DNA of 8,308 bases from Bacillota bacterium (GTDB lineage: Bacteria; Bacillota; GCA-003054495; Carboxydocellales; JAJZTU01). Positions 5,955 to 8,308 of the stretch are shown here, piece by piece. The stretch lies in assembly GCA_021848765.1 (NCBI GenBank), contig JAJZTU010000143.1, forward strand, positions 1-8,308, given 5' to 3'. The notes beneath the pieces are model-generated. The model saw only the letters and a program-made list of their open reading frames with translations, made no database searches and was not told the DNA's origin. Numbering within the stretch: the first letter of the stretch is position 1; the number at the start of each line of letters is the position of its first letter. A program made the translations under genes and the position numbers.

Positions 5955-6725
5955 ATGAAATTAAAGGACAAAGTAGCAGTAGTTACCGGTGGTGCTTCCG
6001 GTTTAGGACAGGCCACGGTAGAGAGATTTGTTGCGGAAGGAGCAAAAGTCGTCATTTTCGATTTGAATGAGGAAGCAGCCCAGGCACTCTGCCGGGAATT
6101 GGGTGACAATACTGCTTACGCCGTTGTCAATGTTACTGACGAAGCGTCTGTAGAGGCTGGGATCCAAAAGACTCTGGCTGCCTTTGGGGCCATCCATATC
6201 CTTGTTAACTGTGCGGGCGTGGGTACTCCTGCCAAGACCTTAGGCAAAGAAGGCCCCATCCCGCTGCAACAGTTCACTAAGATCATAGACATTAACTTAA
6301 ACGGCACCTTTAACGTCCTGCGACTGGCAGCGGCAGAAATGGCGAAAAACGAGCCTGTCAACGAAAGCGGTGAGCGGGGGGTGATTATTAATACCGCCTC
6401 TGTAGCTGCATTTGATGGCCAAATTGGTCAGGCTGCTTACTCTGCCAGTAAGGCGGGTGTTTGTGGTATGACGCTGCCCATTGCCCGAGAACTGGCTGCG
6501 TATGGTATCCGTATTAATACAATAGCCCCAGGCTTGTTTTTAACCCCCCTGGCAAAATCTTTATCCCAGAAAGTGCTGGATGCATTGGCGGCTAATGTGC
6601 AGTTCCCGAAACGTTTCGGAGAGCCTTCGGAGTATGCGGATTTTGTTACACATATGGTGGAAAACAGTTACTTAAACGGTGAAGTAATCCGGCTGGATGG
6701 CGCGATCCGGATGCAGCCCCGCTAA
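5955..6725 (+). CDS. Short-chain 3-hydroxyacyl-CoA dehydrogenase (HSD17B10 / 2-methyl-3-hydroxybutyryl-CoA type)
   Basis: This 256-residue SDR enzyme oxidises (S)-3-hydroxyacyl-CoA to 3-ketoacyl-CoA with NAD+, in the cytoplasm. Seen: cofactor motif TGGASGLG (11-18), Asp36 at the end of beta-2 (favours NAD over NADP), NCAG (85-88), Asn114 in the DINLNG segment, and catalytic Ser149, Tyr162 and Lys166 (YSASK). Length and long segments such as NESGERGVIINTASVAAFDG and the C-terminal NGEVIRLDGAIRM fit the type-2/HSD17B10 group rather than FabG or the FadB type. That group acts on short and 2-methyl-branched substrates, including the isoleucine pathway. AAGGAGGAG ends 6 nt before the ATG. It is the first gene after the sigma-54 promoter, 61 bp ahead of the thiolase. 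The enzyme class is firm; the exact substrate is inferred. Confidence 0.93.
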   Translation: MKLKDKVAVVTGGASGLGQATVERFVAEGAKVVIFDLNEEAAQALCRELGDNTAYAVVNVTDEASVEAGIQKTLAAFGAIHILVNCAGVGTPAKTLGKEGPIPLQQFTKIIDINLNGTFNVLRLAAAEMAKNEPVNESGERGVIINTASVAAFDGQIGQAAYSASKAGVCGMTLPIARELAAYGIRINTIAPGLFLTPLAKSLSQKVLDALAANVQFPKRFGEPSEYADFVTHMVENSYLNGEVIRLDGAIRMQPR

Positions 6726-6786
6726 AACATTGTGAACATTTCCTGTCACGAGAAACTGACTTAGATTTTAAGGGGGAAGGAAACTG

Positions 6787-7992
6787 ATGACAGAAAAGGT
6801 ATATATTGCAGGCGCATTACGAACTCCTTTTGGGAGTTTCGGCGGCGCTTTAAAAGATATAGAAGTTGAAGCACTAGCTGCCACGCTGATTAAAGGATTG
6901 GTTGAGCACAGTAAAATACGACCCGATGAGGTAGATGCAGTACATCTTGGCTGTTGTGTTATGTTTGAATGCAAAGATACAGGTGGGCCGGTTATTGCCC
7001 GCCAAGCTTTGCTGAAAGCGGGACTACCGGCAGGAGTAATTTCTTCTACGCTAGACAAAGCATGCTGTTCAGCTACTGAAGCTATCCGAATAGCCTATAA
7101 TTCCATCCGGCTGGGGGAAGCGGATATTGCCATTGCCGGTGGGGTAGAGGTGATGAGCAAGATTCCGCATATAGCCAGGAATTTAAGATGGGGAAAGAAA
7201 CTGGGTCACTTTCAGGTGGAAGACCCGGTATTTCCTGTAGGGTATAAAGACTATAACCCTGTAGCGGTAGATGCCGGAGAAGTTGCTGTTGAGTATGGAA
7301 TCAGCCGGGAGGAGCAGGATCTCTGGGCATATACCAGCCAGCAACGCTACCAAGCTGCGGCAAGGGAAGGAAAGTTCAAAGATGAAATAATGCCCATTGA
7401 ATTTAGAGATAAAAAGCAAAATGTAGTTGTATTTGATAAAGATGAATTTCCCAGACCTGAGACCATGCTGGAAGGTCTGGCCAAACTTCCGACCATATAC
7501 GGTAGCCCTACGGTAACCGCAGGAAATGCACCGGGTCTAAATGATGGCGCTGCAGCCTTGCTCTTGGTCAGTGAAAGGAAGCTAAAAGAGTTAGGACTGG
7601 AGCCACTGGCAGAAGTAATTACAATTGCTTGTGTTGCGGATAGTCCCCAATATATAGCTAAGGTTCCTGCTTTGGCCATTAACAAAGCTTTACAAACTGC
7701 CAAGCTTAGTATTGATGATCTAAAACGTATTGAAATTAATGAGGCTTTTGCAGCTGTAGCTCTGGTTTCCAGTAAAATTCTTGGAGATTTTATGGAAGAG
7801 AAAGTACAAACGGTCAGGGAAAAACTGAACGTAAATGGTGGAGCCATCGCTTTAGGACACCCGGTAGGAGCCAGCGGTGCGAGAATAGTGATGACACTTA
7901 TGTATGAGTTAAGGCGTTTAGGCGGGGGATATGGCGCAGCAGCCATCTGCGGCGGCCTGGCCCAGGGTGACGCCGTTTTGATTCGAGTTTAG
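6787..7992 (+). CDS. Thiolase (acetyl-CoA C-acyltransferase)
   Basis: This 401-residue thiolase is close to the usual family length. It splits 3-ketoacyl-CoA with CoA to acetyl-CoA (or propionyl-CoA for 2-methyl substrates) plus a shortened acyl-CoA, or runs in reverse. Seen: nucleophile Cys93 in LDKACCSA (89-96), AGGVEVMS (117-124), TAGNAPGLNDGAAA (244-257), NEAFA (318-322), GHPVGASG with His358 (357-364) and the acid/base Cys388 in CGG (388-390). All four catalytic elements are present. The nucleophile loop reads C-C-S-A where the common form is C-G/A-S-G, a variant that may alter substrate range. A purine-rich GGGGGAAGG ribosome binding site precedes the ATG. I see no terminator before it, so it is part of the sigma-54 operon, between the SDR and the second acyl-CoA dehydrogenase. 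Confidence 0.93.
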   Translation: MTEKVYIAGALRTPFGSFGGALKDIEVEALAATLIKGLVEHSKIRPDEVDAVHLGCCVMFECKDTGGPVIARQALLKAGLPAGVISSTLDKACCSATEAIRIAYNSIRLGEADIAIAGGVEVMSKIPHIARNLRWGKKLGHFQVEDPVFPVGYKDYNPVAVDAGEVAVEYGISREEQDLWAYTSQQRYQAAAREGKFKDEIMPIEFRDKKQNVVVFDKDEFPRPETMLEGLAKLPTIYGSPTVTAGNAPGLNDGAAALLLVSERKLKELGLEPLAEVITIACVADSPQYIAKVPALAINKALQTAKLSIDDLKRIEINEAFAAVALVSSKILGDFMEEKVQTVREKLNVNGGAIALGHPVGASGARIVMTLMYELRRLGGGYGAAAICGGLAQGDAVLIRV

Positions 7993-8043
7993 GATGGAGG
8001 TCGATTGCAGACGATTTGCAACTTTGTTAAGGAGGTTAAAAAG

Positions 8044-8308
8044 ATGGCTCTTGATTTACACTCAGGTGATTATAAAATCTTCAGAGATGCGTTTAAGAAA
8101 TTCTTGGAGGCCGAAGTAATCCCCTACTACAACGAATGGGAGGAGCAAGGCATAATTCCGAAAGATTTATGGCTCAAGGCGGGTAAGCTGGGTTTTCTCT
8201 GTCCCTGGTTGGAGGAGCAGTATGGCGGGTCTGGCGCCGGTTTGGAGTATTCGATAATAATTTCTGAAGAATTAATTTGGGCAGGGGCAGTAGGTGCAAT
8301 GTTCCCTC
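8044..8308 (+). CDS. Second acyl-CoA dehydrogenase, N-terminal part only (runs off the window)
   Basis: The ATG at 8044 follows AAGGAGG (8029-8035) by 8 nt, and 88 codons are open to the edge. The protein begins MALDLHSGDYKIFRDAFKKF, with FLEAEVIPYYNEWEEQG, GKLGFLCPWLEEQYGGSGAG and SIIISEEL following. This is the N-terminal helical domain of acyl-CoA dehydrogenases, including the conserved Gly-Phe/Leu and YGGSG segments, and best resembles the long-chain/AidB-neighbour type. FAD and active-site motifs lie outside the window, so substrate and activity cannot be judged. It is 51 bp after the thiolase stop with no terminator between, so it is probably the third gene of the sigma-54 operon. It differs clearly from the dehydrogenase at 2336, implying two different chain-length or branching specificities. 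Confidence 0.9.
   Translation, partial: MALDLHSGDYKIFRDAFKKFLEAEVIPYYNEWEEQGIIPKDLWLKAGKLGFLCPWLEEQYGGSGAGLEYSIIISEELIWAGAVGAMFP

Noticed and set aside
7347..7946. Long minus-strand open frame of 199 codons opposite the thiolase
   Set aside because: It lies entirely antisense to a clear thiolase, is Ser/Ala/Leu-rich as expected of a mirror frame, and has no recognisable domain.

Overview
The window looks like chromosomal DNA from an anaerobic, low-to-mid G+C Bacillota, most likely a Clostridia or Peptococcaceae/Desulfotomaculum-type fatty-acid or amino-acid oxidiser. This is inferred from the strong AGGAGG-type ribosome binding sites, a sigma-54 activator tied to acyl-CoA oxidation genes, and the style of the proteins. 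It cannot be proven from the window alone.

The left part (1-2290) is damaged, mobile-element-rich DNA read mainly on the minus strand. A tnpB-type IS200/IS605 (IS1341-like) element runs off the left edge, and its inner end lies near 1317. It has cut an AidB-like acyl-CoA dehydrogenase gene, leaving about 120 N-terminal residues (1676 down to about 1318). Upstream of that gene is a TetR-family regulator reduced to its C-terminal ligand domain (2107 to 1742). It breaks off exactly where a TGT-starting, IS21-like end with 21-bp tandem repeats begins (2111-2252). The rest of that second element is absent.

The right part (2336-8308) is a coherent plus-strand acyl-CoA oxidation cluster. It starts with an acyl-CoA dehydrogenase (2336-3571), followed 39 bp later by a sigma-54-dependent activator with CBS, PAS, PAS, AAA+ and Fis-type HTH parts (3611-5701). 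A strong intrinsic terminator (about 5738-5794) closes this unit. Next comes a well-spaced -24/-12 sigma-54 promoter (5894-5910). It precedes a short-chain 3-hydroxyacyl-CoA dehydrogenase of the HSD17B10/2-methyl-3-hydroxybutyryl-CoA type (5955-6725), a thiolase (6787-7992) and the start of a second acyl-CoA dehydrogenase (8044 to the edge).

Inferred working model: the activator senses a signal through its CBS/PAS modules and switches on the sigma-54 promoter. That promoter expresses the dehydrogenation, hydroxyacyl oxidation and thiolysis steps of beta-oxidation, possibly of a short or 2-methyl-branched acyl-CoA. No enoyl-CoA hydratase or ETF gene is visible in the window. I did not find a wholly new system. 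The most notable points are the sigma-54 circuit, the shifted catalytic residues in the first dehydrogenase and in TnpB, and the two element ends that broke the neighbouring TetR/AidB-like pair.
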